A stretch of DNA of 60,000 nucleotides from Membranipora membranacea (GCA_914767715.1 OU612067.1:14825001-14885000); one strand, 5' to 3'; counted from the stretch's first letter, positions 34,619-48,597 are shown. Made by a program: numbers and translations. Notes: generated by a model from the sequence alone, not told the origin.

Positions 34619-34925
34619 CTAATAAATGAAAGGGATATGATTAGACATTGAGACAGGGTTGATTTTATGGCCGTAATGTTTCTCTGTGGTATAAAAATAA
34701 GTTTTATCAATTTAGGAGGTTACCCTCATATAAGCTGGTCCGCATTGTTTTCAGACAGTTAAAAGACCATTAGATCCATTAAAATGTAGGTGTGTTTGAT
34801 ACTAACAGGACACAATATGACACAGATCAGTGTGGTAGATGCCTGTTGTTTTATGTTTGTACTTTGACCACATATTGAACAGGGAACCATCTAATCACAG
34901 AGTAAGGATATATCCTTACTCAGAC

Positions 34926-34953
34926 CAGGGAGGGTGGGATCCCACCCTCCCTG
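34926..34953. repeat. Perfect 28-bp palindrome
   Basis: CAGGGAGGGTGGGA followed at once by its exact reverse complement, without a spacer. It lies just before a fragment of the ggggaggcaggg family. Confidence 0.85.
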
Positions 34954-34961
34954 CTCAGACC

Positions 34962-35040
34962 AGTAGTTCTAGGGAGGCAGGGAGGCACTGCCTCCCTTTG
35001 AATGCTCAAAGAAAAGTTGGAATCAAATTGATTTCTTGAG
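34962..35040 (+). mobile_element. Fragment of the GGGGAGGCAGGG family
   Basis: Shares agttctagggaggcaggga, ggcactgcctcc and aatgctcaa with the elements at 3738 and 33677. Only the first about 80 bp are recognisable. Confidence 0.55.
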
Positions 35041-35345
35041 AAGATCATTTCAATATTAGGGTCAAGTAGGAATCATATTAGAGTGATTTCAGATTAAAAT
35101 TACTCTAAGAATTAATCAAACGGTTGAGAGTCATGCTTGGGATTTTGACCAATTTTATTAGGGTGAAAATAACCTGATGAGTCTATCAATGGTTTCTGAA
35201 GAGTCATTTCAGAGTCAATTTAAGATGCACTATAATAAAGCACAAAATCACTGGGTTCTCTTGAATGGATGACTAAGGACTATTCAGCTGGTAGTAATAA
35301 CAGTAGAATATAAAAAGAAATAATGAAAGTTTCAATATAATGATA

Positions 35346-38300
35346 TTACACTATAGCATGCCTGAGACACAGATATTGTATATTAAGTGATGTCCTAACA
35401 CGACTAACTGGTAGCCTGTACAATAAAGGACGCGACTTCATTGTCACTTGATCTTGGCTTATGTGGCGCACTCTGTAGGCATAAAAATGCCTGTCAAATA
35501 CAGTGTCATACAGTCGACAGACGAACGTCTCGGCATCTGGACATCTGTCCACGATAGCAAAAATGGGCTCACCCATCACAGGACATATTGCTGCTACTAT
35601 GGTGTCTCCTGCTTTTATACAGACATTATAAGTTTCTGATGGTTCAGATAAGGTAATCTCTGGGTCTCTCTCGGCATGATCTTTGATCTGATAGCGCTTT
35701 GCAATAGTCTTTGGTACATTCCTACGGTTACCTGAAAACATTGATGATGAACACAGTCAACACACAAGCATATCTAAATTCTCAGATATTAGCCATGACG
35801 GCACAAAGAAAAGCTTTGTTGATCAGGCAGATAATGGAGACAATTGGTCTGTAAGGTTCCATCACTATAAATCAGATAATGTAAAATGATTCCCAGTCAA
35901 ATAAAAGGCTGTTACAACAAGAGATTGACACTGTCATCACTCTGTTTTCAATTCACAACATAATGTTGTTGACATGCATTCGTGTAAATTAAAAGGTAGT
36001 GGATCTGAGGCAACTTACATGTGACAGCAGACACACCCTTAGCAAGACGGTGTTTTCCTTCAAACCTCATACACCAGAAACGCACCAATGGACCGTGACG
36101 TCTGATTAAATCAGGGTAGTGTAACAACCAATGAGCTTTGGGAGACAGCTTGGAATCTTCAAAGACCTGTAGATTATAAAAATAATATCAACATGAGATG
36201 TATGAGGAGTTGCCCACTTATTGAACATGAATGTCAAAGAGTGAATAACTCCATAGAGAAATACATAATCTGTATCATACATAATATTCACACGCCTCAC
36301 CTCCAGGAATAATGAGTGGTGATCTTCAAGCATGCCTGACAGGGTGTACGTGGCGGCCATAGTGATGGTTGGTGAGAAAACCATGTCCATGATTGCCCTC
36401 AGACGGAGGAATACTTGCTATGGCTGGTTGTCGTGAGGTACCTGTTCATAGAAAAGACAAATAAAATATAGTTTTTTAAAGGTATATCACATCCACATTG
36501 TGTCAAAAACAATGACATGATCTGCACACCCATAGATATGGTGAACCTATGCTGCAACACGCATTATTCCAGGTTACATAACTGATAAGATGTTGATATA
36601 AAAAATCAAGTGATGATTTCATAATATACAAGTCAGGCCGAGAATATATTTACCTTGTGAGCGATGAGTTGGGGCAAATATCTTATCAGGCACCACATCT
36701 GAGAGGCCGTCTGCTTCATGGCATCCAGATTCAGCTGCAGTGAAGGCCTGTTACGTTTATCGAGCTCGCTGAAAAGGACATTTTATAACATAGATATCAA
36801 TATATTTTTCAGTTTGGATGGAAACTGGTAACCGGCTATCTCATTAGCTGATGTTTCCCTGTAGAAAAAAGAGAAATCAAGAGCTAACTCAGCTCATAGG
36901 CCGACTAATCAAAGTCAATTTATCATACAAACAGAGTATTGCTTTCTAACTTACCCGTAATTGAATGTCTTTATCTGAGAATTCAGCTCTTCCAATGTGA
37001 TAAATCTATCAGCAACTAGCCTAGTGAGTACTAATCTGACTTCTTTCGGGCCAACTCCTTCCAAGAAATCATGCCTGAAAACAATTAAGTTACGTTAAAT
37101 TAGCACTCAGTCAGGAGTGGTCTGATGGTTAAGGATGCTGACTTGTGATCTGTGAGGTCCAGGTTCGATTCCTGGAGCCAGCAGTCATTTCTGATTTGGA
37201 ACTGGCGCGCCATTCATCCTAGCCAGGTCCTTGGGGAACGGGGCTAAAGATACCGGAGGTCCACTATGTGATTGCACACTCCACATGCAGTAAAAAGATC
37301 CCCCTCTGCCTCGTCGGTTATAAGAGAAGCCGGAATTCCGACGGGCAAGGGTATAGGGTGCGGCTTGAGTACCATGGGTACCAGTACTCTAGAGGGGTAA
37401 CCCTCTCCGCAATGACGACTTAGACTTACTTAGACTTAGTTAGCACTCATCATAGACCCAAATGAGTTGTTCACAAACATTAACTATACGTCACAACATC
37501 CAATCCAACTTACATTAGATCTGGAACAGTGCTGTCGTGGAGAGAGAAGTAAGATAGATGGTCAAGTGCGGATCGAGTTCGGACGCCTGTGCGTTTTGAG
37601 AAGGATGGGTCTACCTCAGCAAACTCCACATCTAGTTGGTGGTTTGTAGTGGACCTGAGCAGTGACTGATCAGCAACAACCATTGTGGCACAATCATTAC
37701 CTTTGACATAGCAGAATCTACAATAATGTCCTTTACTAAAGCTCCGGTTCAGCCCCATGATTTGATTGGCAGCTAGGTTATCGGCAGCTATGTGTTGCAG
37801 CACTGCATGGATGACAGCCTCCGTACCATCGTGTAGCTTGATACTAACGCCTTGATAGAGTTGTTCAAGGTCTTTGAATAGAGGAGCAAGTACGGGGCCA
37901 TAGCCAAATCTGTTGAGATCTGAAGCATGGCTAACAAGACAGAGGTGAATACTGTTAAGTTTCCCATCATTAAAGTCATCCACCACAATATAGAACATGG
38001 TGAGCTTGTGCACACCTGCTCTTGACCCTAGGGCATTTCCTACCTCTATGTCATCATGGTACAAGATGAGTCGCAGTGCATTTGGATGGTGATCATAGTA
38101 ACTGTTAGTCTTGAATGAGGAGGAATCCGCAAACGACTGCATGACTTGTGGCCGATAGGGTGCTTTATCAGCTATTTTATCTATATAGAGTGTTAGTGTG
38201 TCAATGATGGATACATATTCAGCTGTAGCTTTGGAGTACACTCTACCGCCATCTGATTTAGTTGTCTCTATCCGACCAATTTTGAATGACGTGGGAAGAA

Positions 38301-40564
38301 CGAGACCATGTCTTTTGAGGTAGTTCAGACGATGGTGTTCTGTCTCAAGGCCTTTGAACAGATTCATTGATTGTCCCAATGAACACTTAATAGTCTGTAG
38401 TTGATTTTGGATCTGGGGAGAGAGATCGTTGGGTAGCATGTTCAGCAGGGTTGAAAAATGGGTATCTAGACCAGATATCGACGACTCTAGAATAGACTGT
38501 GAGCCACTGACTGCAGTTTGTATGGTCTTGGTCGTTATAGTTCCTTTGGTATAGAGTTCCATGACGTATCTATCAAAAGAGTTCAAGTCAATACTAATCA
38601 TAAAATGAATGCAATGTACTTTGATAATGATGACAAATGCTGTATGTTGATTCACCTTAGTCGAGTAAATGTTTCCTTGGGATAAGTTAGCTAGTTTGTG
38701 AATAAATGTAAACAGGCACTCGATTTGGGCTAGTAGAAGTGTGGGTCTATGTGTATATATCGATAGAGCGTTATTTCCTCTGCTAAGTATGTCACGTATT
38801 CAGGGTAAAATACCAAATAATGAACCCTGCTATGTCACAAATGGTTATATTTAGAGTAATGCACTACTTAGAGTAATGCACTGTTTACATAGATGGTTTT
38901 AGCATGGTTTCTATCATTGACTAGCGGGACTCTTACCTCAGTACCGGATTGGTGTCTTTGCTATAAGCCTGCCGGGTCATCATACTGTCACCTGAGCCAG
39001 TTTCGTCTTCCGTATGAGGCTGTGTGTCTACAAACAATAGCAATACAAATGACCAACCAGAATGGACTAAGGCTATCGGTTACTTGTTGCTTTAAAGTCA
39101 TGGGTTGATTAAAAAGGTTGATTAAAATCCGAAATATTATTGCCTTATTGGCGAGGCCGCATTATCTGCGCCAATTTGCTCTCTGTTTGCAGGCAGTTCG
39201 GAGCACACCTGGGGGACCAACCAATCCCCAGTAGAAGATGGACTGCAGTGGGATTCGAATCCACGACCTTCAACATTTGCGTGTTGAAGTCCGGCGCTCT
39301 AACCAACTGAGCCACCTCCTACTCCTAGTCACACCATTTAATTTTTTAATAATTATATCTTGGCTGGCAGCATGTAAAAGTTCTGTCACTGATCTTACCA
39401 TCATCTTCTTCCTGGGAACCAAGTTCATTAACATCTCCACATTGAAATACTTCTGAATCAAAATCATCTTGTATGTCATCACTTCTAAATTGATTGACAT
39501 CGTCAAATCCATGTCCTGTTCTGGCTGCAAAAAGAAAACAAACTCAATAAATTTTACTATAGGAGGCCTTCCGAATTCAGACATCGAAATGTTGATGAAG
39601 GCTGATACAGGATGAATGTTAAATCTTGAGATGTCAAATCTGAAGCAAATATCTTATAAAATCTAACTTTTGACCCGAAGAGCAGACTCACTTTGATCCA
39701 AAGTACTGGATTTATCCGAGTTCAGAGAATTAGATGTTCTATTGCCGCCACTTATTACGTTGCTAACATGGTGATTGAGATGCTTTGAGAAGTCTCTGCC
39801 GTTAGTGGAACATTCCCATTTGCACTGTCCACAAGTCTAAAAAAATGAGATATAATACGATGCATGTATGCGCATACCCAGAGTTCTAGGGGAGGCAGGG
39901 ATGCTCTGCATCCGCTAGAATGCTCAATGGAGTTGCCTAAAAATGTTATAAATGAATATTCCATGTCAGAATCAGCTCATTTAGGACTACCATATGTAAT
40001 TTCTATCATTAAAACGCTGCGGTTGGAGGTCAACCCCAGACTCCACATGAGGAGCTTACAAAACCCAACCTTGTGTCAATTCAAACCCTCAAGGATTTCC
40101 AACTCCCCAACCATTTTTCCTAATCCTAATTTGGGCCATGTGTTACTCTTATTATGTCACTATAAGTGATGTCAAAGTTTGATGCAGTATTATGTGTATT
40201 GCACCATACACACTATAATAGTGTCACTATTATATTGGTTAGCACTATAGTATAAGGCCTACCCACCAAATAACTATTACAGTATAGGAGTAGGTTTTGT
40301 TATAGCTAGGTACAACTAGAAGTCAATTGGCTAGACCAAAGAGGAAAAACAATATTTGGCAGATTAAGATACTCTTATTCTCATGAACAAGTGAATGCAA
40401 GAAAAAACAAAACTGCTACTCACCAGGGGATGAGAGGAAGAATTACTCTGGAATTGTAACCAGACTGTTTTGTGGAAGAGCTGGATGTGCCTTAGAATCA
40501 CTCTGCCAGCATACTGTTTATTAACCTTAAAGCTACAGTAGTTACATATCACACTGCCTTTCAT
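35346..40564 (-). CDS. Zinc-finger transposase-like protein, 833 aa, 11 exons
   Basis: I rebuilt 11 coding exons: 40424-40564, 39692-39836, 39399-39524, 38937-39027, 37514-38593, 36955-37074, 36826-36858, 36654-36768, 36301-36417, 36019-36166 and 35346-35731. They join in phase to 2502 bp. Residues 1-70 hold two C2H2 fingers. Residues about 95-165 are acidic and probably disordered. The core (about 169-833) has YHDDIEVGNALGS at 346-358, AADNLAANQ near 437-445, CRFC at 459-462, PDLMHDFLEGV at 525-535 and HWLLHYPDLIRRHGPL at 668-683. A CxxC after the second acidic motif and a late HDxLEG motif recall RNase H-like (DDE) transposases of the CACTA/CMC type. That assignment and any D-D-E triad are inference. 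Exon 7 and its 57-bp intron are the weakest part of the model. A minus-strand AATAAA lies at 35154-35159. The protein may be an active or domesticated transposase; DNA binding is the likeliest role of the fingers. Confidence 0.82.
37110..37439 (+). mobile_element. tRNA-derived SINE with target duplication, copy 2
   Basis: Copy of 972-1301 with the same TTAGCACTCA direct repeats at 37100-37109 and 37440-37449. One base differs (G for C at 37234). Confidence 0.85.
39113..39328 (-). mobile_element. Second tRNA-derived SINE-like repeat, copy 2
   Basis: Copy of the SINE-like repeat at 2975-3190, in the same intron of copy 2. No difference was seen. Confidence 0.65.
39876..40138 (+). mobile_element. 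GGGGAGGCAGGG-family element, copy 2
   Basis: Copy of the degenerate element at 3738-4000. Confidence 0.5.
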
Positions 40565-41050
40565 AGCTTGCTTGAATTTCGAGTTGTTGAGTTTCCCATA
40601 GTGCTCTCAATTCAATCAGTCTTACTAGTACTAGTAGTGTCACTATTACCAGCTCACTCTTATTATTTATCTACTAACCAGATTTACTACTAGCACTAGT
40701 ATCCAGCAAAAGAACAATGAGCTCCACCACATAATTATGCTCAAAAGTTGGGTTATCATTGTGCTTTCATTTCATTGGCTATTATTATATAGACTGTAAT
40801 TCTTATAATTTGAGTTTGTAAAGGGGATTATCTACATTATCAAGGTAATATGCCCTCCCAATTATGTTGTTACAGGCTATTATTATATTTGAATTTTTAG
40901 CTCCAATAAGCAAGCAAAGGGCTAGTTTCTGTCTAAGCTATGTCGGTTTTTCCTATGAATATGGAGGGTTCCTACCTCAGCAGCTCATTTACAAATTGGT
41001 TACACACCAGAATTCAGCTCTACTATAAATCCTTGAGAAGCTAGTTTAAT
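40565..41050. promoter_or_regulatory. Divergent promoter interval, copy 2
   Basis: Same as 4427-4912: the space between the two divergent start codons (40564 minus, 41051 plus). I saw no difference from copy 1. Confidence 0.5.
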
Positions 41051-44000
41051 ATGGCATCAAACAGTATCCAATCTCCCGCTCTAACACCTTTACTAGATGT
41101 CAAGTTTACAACACCGGAATATGAATCTATCATGGACACTTGGAGGTCAATACCTGGTTTGGATACACCCTCTTCATCATCATGTATAGCAACAGACCTG
41201 CCAACTACTACCAAAGCACCACAAAATGCAGAGACATCGATGTCTACAACTACCCACGAATTCCTCTCGAAATTTGGAAAAGCACTACAGGATAAAGCTA
41301 AAGGTAAGAAAAGTAAATGTGTGGCATGATGATCTAGTGGTTAGAAAGAAGTCAAATGGAAATGCACCATTCATAATCATGAATTTGATTATTGGTCCTC
41401 AAAATATTACTACTGGATACTAGCTATCATTAATATTATGCTATATTGGACCATGTCTTTTGATATGTAAGTAACAGACACTAAAGGAGTTGCTACCAAA
41501 CTTTTGGTTAACCTTAAAATGATTGGGCTTAGATTTACGATCTATGTGAAGCTTGACATATATTGTAATATCTAGCTAGACTATGTCTAAAACCTATTGC
41601 TGCTATTTCACCTTTAGTTTCCCGCTATGTGTTAACAGGTCGTTAGAAAATACTTGCCTTAGCCCAGAAACCTGACTAACTGACATTTCAGGCCAGCTTA
41701 ATCATTGTACTGGCGCAGATAATCATAATTATAAACCAAATTCATTGAGATACTTAGGTTACAGTAGATACTGTCAATGACGTGCCTGTTCCCATGTTGA
41801 GTTTATTTGGGCTTGGCGTGTATAATTGTACTTCTACTATGTCTGAAGCCTAGTTCTTCTTTATTTATTTATTGAGGTTTTCTAAAAGTTTATGATACTT
41901 AAGGGCTTAGCCCCCTCAGCATGTATAACTTGAATTGAATTACCTAGGTCACAATAGATGCTGTCATTTTGACTGTTTCTATGTTAATTTGTATTTGTGT
42001 ATTTGTGGCTGTGCTAAGAGAAGTTTAATTCTAAGGCTGTGTGTCCGGAATCTGGATCAGCTTGTTATCATTCGTTACTTGACTCTACATAGCAACCATG
42101 AGCCATATGTCCAATGTTAACTTCGATTGTAGGCCTGGCCGATTATAGGATGTTTGTAGGCCTAAGTGGGTGCTAAAATATAACTTGCTATTTAATTGCT
42201 ATAGTAATGTACTACAAAAATTGTTATCCTCAAATTGATTGGGCTTTGATTTATGATGTAGGTGAAGCTTGGCATATATTGTACTTACTAGCTTGACAAT
42301 TTCTATAAACTTTTTCTTCCCTAAGAAACCTAACGTGACTGACATTTCAGGCCAGCTTACTCAATGCACTGGCGCAGATAATCATAATTATAAAAAAAAA
42401 TTGTCGAATTACTTAGGTTACAATAGATAGTCTGTCAATGAAATGCCTGTTCCCATGTTGAATTTTTATGGCTTGGCATGTATCGTACTTCTACTATGTT
42501 TGAAGCCTAGTTCTTGTCTATGGGACCTGAGGGCTAAGCTTGCCCAATGTATATAACTTGACCAGTTGAAAATGCCTGCCTGAGCTGAGCCTTAAAACCT
42601 CACAAGACTGAGTTTTGGGTAAATAGGCCTATATTGGATGCAAGAATTATCCATTTCAGGCCAGCTTACTCATTGCACTGGCACAGATAATCCTAATTAC
42701 AACCCGAATTCATTGGATAACTTAGGTTGAGATAGAAACTGCCGAGGTACCTGTTCCCATGTTAAAACTTCATGGCTGTTTATTGTGCATTTGCGCATAT
42801 ACTATATATTCATGCTGTACTTTACGTTCTGATCCTTTATTTTCAAAATTTTACCTGGTTGGCATTGGCTCTCTATTTCAGATATTGGTATAACAGAACA
42901 GAACTTTCATCGCATGACAGATGATGATTTACGTGGCTTGCACCCATCTATGTCCGTGCAATTCGACTTACGGGATCTTCGTGACTTGAAAAGGGTAACT
43001 ATGATACCTAGGCTTGTGTCAATACTATGCTTAAAATCTCCTCGACATAAAGGGAATTTTAAATAGTCTTATATTAGAATCACTAGGCCTATATTAATCT
43101 TGCGATCCTGAAATCATATTTTCTTGTTCCACCAATTAAAACTTCCATTACACAATGCCAATGTTGTGCAACCGATTGGTGCTTGCTATTCAATGCCAGG
43201 CGATTGATGCCGCAGGAGTTGTGGGTTCGACTTTCAAGGTTGTTTGTTTCAGCCCCCAGCATACTCTGATCTACATTTCTCCAATGTTGTGCGGGGAATA
43301 AGCCCTGGCTTGGTTAGGACTGTATCATTCTACACGGGCTCTGTTGTCATGCTGTTGGACTTAAACCACTCTGACATTTGGAAAATAAGTAGTGTAAATA
43401 TCATATTGTTCGTTAATAACCTGACATGACAAAAAATTACTACGTAAATTCCCAGATATATCGTTCCTGGGCAGGTTATATCTACGTCAATTTGTAATGG
43501 GCTTTTATTCTTGACATTTGGTATTTGAGTCTGTGCATCTGATTAGTTGGCGGGATCACCATTGTCAAGTAGTTGAACAGTATAATTGGTTATACAGTTA
43601 TTGCCGATGTATAATCCACTCAGTTCTTGTTTCCTGAGAATGTCAGTAAGCGAGTAAAGTTTTCACCATAGTAACTAACTGCACTAATTCCTGAGTAATA
43701 ATCATGAATAGAATTAAGCTGTATTAAATCAATGCCTTTCGCTAATCCATCATACATCCTCAATTTTCTTATTGACATTTATTCTGCCACTCAGGATTTA
43801 AGCTTGTGTATCTGGTTAGTTGGCTGGATTGCTATTGTTAAGTAGTTGCCAGGCACAGTCACTTGGAACCACAAAATACATGAGTGCTTACAAGGCTTAT
43901 TATTATCGGCATTGAGTTGCATTTTAGACAAAGTGTGCGAATTATGTCACTTTCTTATCCCTACTATGGTGCTGAGTGAATATTATATCGGTGCCCTGAA

Positions 44001-47000
44001 GTGTTTTTAATTTCTGGTTGTTCCAATATTTTAGACTCAATCACTCGCTGATAAGGAAAACATATTACCATGTACACAAGAGCTCCCATCTGTACCTACA
44101 CAACAGATGACACCCAAAGTTCCAAAGCTGCCTACATTATTCTCAGCTGTACAGAAAAGACAGGCTCAATTTCCTTCAGCAGCTGCAACTCTGCATTTTG
44201 TAAGTGATACTGTCGCAAGTCGATAAGTCGCAAGCTGCTAGGTTAAAGAGTTTTTGAACTTGAATTTATCCAATGCTTCCACATCTTATTATATCTTTGA
44301 GTAATTCAGCTGCATAAGCATTGGATCGCTCATATGGAACAACCAATAAGTGTGTGACTCCGAATTTGTGCTGTTATAATAACTCTCATGTACATGTAAA
44401 CCATGCTTCTAGGTCTTGTGCAATGACTAGCAATGCTTGTCTTGACTGAAGGTGGTCAGTGTGCCTAGCTCAGTTGAAATCTGAAGAGTCATGTATGGGG
44501 TATTATTTTGACATAAATATTGTTTCGTTTTAGTGTTCAGGCCTTGACCTAAACCCCAACGAGAGACTACGGGGTCAGTATAGCTCCGGTCAAATCACAC
44601 AGCTTCGTGAGAACACTGCTGAACGTATGGGGAAAAAAGATCGAATCAGAATAACTCGATACTATGTGAGACATGTCTTCACAGAAAACATCAAGAGATT
44701 TGAATCGTCTCATCCAATAGCTGAAGTTATTGCTTTCACAGCCAACAAGCTAGCTGAGCACTTCCCAGCCATGCGAGACTTTGAATCGACAGCTGAGTCA
44801 CCCACCTTTGTAAGTCACTCGGTGAATTAAAGTTTTATTTTAGACTTTCGTATTTACCAGTTAACAACTGACAAGCTAACTATGGAAGCGAGATCATACC
44901 TCATTGACAAACTCTCTGAAATTTTAAGAAGTTTTTGAAAATTGATTTTTGATTTTGAAGTTGCCCCTCAACCATAGGCTGCAAGTCTGCAGTGGGGGCG
45001 GTTAGCTTAGTAATCATATCCAATCTCAAGTGACATAGTATTATACGGCGCTTTTGTATGATAGGTCTCTTTTTTGTTGGCAATGTCTTTCATATTCATT
45101 ATCTGCTCTTCTGGTTTCTGCAGGCAGATAAACCCTGGAACTACCCCAATGTGTCATGTATCCTCAAATTTTAGAATAGAATAAATGTGAAATATGTGCG
45201 CCCTAAGTTAAACTTCGTTAAAATTCAATAACACTCAAATTTCTATGCAAGTTTTTAAGAGTAGGAAACCCTGTTAAAATATGTGTTAGTACTGGGCTTG
45301 AGTAAAATCTCATGTAAATTTGATTTCTTTATTTAGGATGAGCTTTTCTTACGACACCCGCTAGGAGGATCAGTATATGAGTGCTTCAAGAACTCCATTC
45401 GAGGACTGCCTGAGGAGTTCAGAATGAGGAAGAGAAAAGTCTACAACAGTGACGGTAGAAGAGCCTCCCCAGAAGCTGCCTGACACTTATGCTGAGCAAG
45501 GTAATGATCTTTTTTTATGGAGGGTTGTCTGCTATTCAATGTCTGATCTGCCCATAATCTGTAGGGATGGTGTATAGTAAGAGTTTGAAGCTGACTGTTG
45601 GACAACTGATGTGCGTGTTGAATTAATCAAATCAGTGTAGGCCTTATGGTGCTGGCAGTTAGTTAGTCCATTGACTCCAGATGATGAATTATGAGCTCAA
45701 CAGTGCTAGCTCGCAATCGTATTTCTAGGGATTGGTTGTCGCCTGCCACTTGTAAATAGTAAACAGACTTCCTTTTATTTAGGGTCAATGTAGTAATTAT
45801 CTTTGTTTTTATTAGTGAAAGAGTTGGAGACTGCTGATCCAGAGAGAAGGAAGGCTATAATGGAGCTTACATATCAGGAGAGAAGGCAATGGGTTACATC
45901 AGAAAATGGACCACAGATCTGCGACATCTTGACAAAGTTTCCAGTGTTACACACTGACCTGACCGAGGTAAGGTGTTTACCAATATAAGTCTTGGCATTA
46001 CCTGAATCCCTTTTCCGTGTCCTCGTCACTTGGATCTTAGATGCAAACTTGATACCAACGTTGAAGTTCCATCGACTTTAATGGTTAAACATCCATAACC
46101 TACATTGGCTTTAATATATTCATGCTAGCTGGAGTTAATTACGAATGTTCTTCCCATGTCTCGGGATGCGGCAAGTGATAAGACATCCGATTTCAATCAA
46201 CTTTTTAAAAAAAATTATAAACTATAATTTGCCATCCTTTGGCTTGATATCTTGTTATGATGAAGGGACTCCTAGCGACTGCACTGCCAGTCATAGATGT
46301 ACAAAGCTTCCTACTTTCACCCCACCCAATTATCCTTTACATTAATTTGTTCTGTTTTCCAATAGATTAAAGAGGAATACAGAAGGATTATCGGGGATGG
46401 CCAGCCAGGAAAAGGACTCAACATCTTACAGGCTTTACTCAGTGAAATCAACAAACCTAGTAAGTAGGCCCTCAATGAATAATGGATAAAAATGTTTCAC
46501 CTCATCTCAATCTCTTACCACTGCTTTGTGTTGAACCTCATTTAAAATGCAATCTATAAACACAATAACATCATTTCTGGGTATGCTATTATTTTCGCGA
46601 CGGATAGAAATCATCATGTGTGGTGCTATTTTAGAACTGAGATATGAATTTATCAATTAATTCAGACACCATCAGCAACACATAAATTTGATGGTATCAC
46701 CCTCATCTCAACCTCTTATCGCTGCTTTGCAATGAACCTTATTTGCGATGCATTTTGGGTAATAAACGGAATATATCAATTCTAGGTACAGTTCTATTGA
46801 TTGGAAATGGAAGATTAGTCTGTCAAAATATTCAGATTTCTACCATCAAACCATAAACTTAGCTATTACACAGTTGCTAAACTTTTGGCTTTTTCTATAG
46901 GTGCAGCAGACTCCGTGAGCGGGCTACTCAAAAAGATAGGAAACCCGAAACCTCAGACTGTGATGAAACACATTCTGCAGCAAGGCAGCCCAGAAGAAAT

Positions 47001-47271
47001 AGCTAATAAGACGGGACATGTTGTGGGGGTATCTCAAGCGGAGAGGCTGTATGTTTGCGTCCATGGAGGGTTTGTGGTCGATGTACCGGATGTGGCCACT
47101 CTCCTCATGGCCATCGTACTGATGCGGTACATTCTACACATCAATTTCCCCGAATCAGCCAAGAGTACGTTTAATTTTCTGTGTTATGTTTTTGGCGAGA
47201 GGAGCCGAAATATTACCCTTTCGAAGACCCAGAAAGAGATCCTTGGTGTGGCAAAGGCCAAAAAGCCTTGA
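41051..47271 (+). CDS. SAM-domain (SAMD3-like) protein gene with exon-5 frameshift, copy 2
   Basis: Exons at 41051-41303, 42882-42994, 44035-44199, 44534-44809, 45337-45500, 45816-45967, 46366-46459 and 46901-47271. No coding differences from copy 1 were seen, and exon 5 has the same one-base frame break with a TGA near 45481. The one-base deletion relative to copy 1 lies in intron 1. The gene lies head-to-head with the zinc-finger transposase-like gene, and together they span about 12 kb (35346-47271). Confidence 0.78.
41508..42777 (+). repeat. Diverged tandem repeat in SAM-gene intron 1, copy 2
   Basis: Same three-part array as in copy 1. It contains the one-base deletion (CATTCGTTACTT against CATTCTGTTACTT) that shifts the duplication offset. 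Confidence 0.72.
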
Positions 47272-47536
47272 TGTTTGCTTCATTATTACACGATAGTTCA
47301 GAGATTTTTGTATCAATTCTATTGCAGATACTTATGTTTTATTGTATAAAGCTTAATTTTTTGTGAAAACTTCGCAATTATAGTCCGATTTTTCATCATT
47401 ATATTATCTGTATTATTCACGAGTCTATTAAAAAATAAATAATTTGTATTTGGTTCACAATCTTCGCTTGATTCCAATAGCTGATCAGCAGTAGCCATTT
47501 AAATGCCAACAGGTTTCTGATATGGGATCGCTGTTA

Positions 47537-47892
47537 ATAAGAGTAGTTTTCACTGATTTGGATCATGCATTTGAGTTTTAGCGGTCACATCTAAGCATCC
47601 TATCTACTATTAGAGGGATTTAAATTGACATATGCATAGAATGATACTGATGATACATTCAGATTATTTTCACTGGTGTCGATCATGTATTTTAGCATTT
47701 GCTATCACATGTAAGAATCCTATGAAATATTTGGGGCGATTAAAATGATCTATGCCTAAAATGACACTGATGAGAACTTGGGGTGATTTTCACCTGTCCA
47801 TTTGATGTATTTGAGCAATTGCTATGGCATCTAGGAGCAGGATAATGGTCTATCCTTAGAATCATTTTGATCAATCACACATAGCAAAACTG
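47537..47892 (+). repeat. ~115-bp degenerate tandem repeats, copy 2
   Basis: Copy of the three-unit array at 11400-11755. Confidence 0.6.
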
Positions 47893-48265
47893 TTATACCA
47901 GACTATCAGCTTATACTGTGCATGACAAAAGAAAGATGATAAATTCTTAGGGTGATTTCAATTCATTGTTAGAAGCTTTGTGATATGTATTTGATTCTAT
48001 CTTGATTCCTAGATAGTTCCCCCACTTCACCCTTGGAAAAATTCATTTTAGAATGGAAATAACTCTGAAATTTTTCTGTGTGAGAGAGCAGAAGCAGTGA
48101 AGCGTCAGATGTACCATACCAATCTGTAGCGCCAGGACAAGCAGAAACAGAGGAGAAAGAACACTGGGAGAGGTTGGCGACCTCCAGTACCCAGGCTAGC
48201 CATAATGTTACGGACTGCAGGAAGCAGACGACTTGTCGAATCATGTGACATGTCACGGCGATCGG

Positions 48266-48597
48266 GAACAATCGAGGACGATTGCTACTAAGGGAATGCA
48301 GATGTTGCATCAATAGCAGGGAGCGGATAAAATGTCAGAACAATCGAGGACGATTGCTACTAAGGGAATGCAGATGTTGCATCATTAGCAGGGAGCGGAT
48401 AAAATGTCCGAACAATCGAGGACGATTGCTACTAAGGGAATGCAGATGTTGCATCATTAGCAGGGAGCGGATAAAATGTCAGAACAATCGAGGACGATTG
48501 CTTCTAAGGGGTGCAGATGTCGCATCCACACATCAGATCAAAGGATTGTCATAGCAATCGAGGACGATTGCAAGTAAGGGAGTGCAGATGTCGCATA
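48266..48597 (+). repeat. 72-bp tandem repeat with palindromic core, copy 2
   Basis: Copy of 12129-12460, with the same unit number and spacing. Confidence 0.9.
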
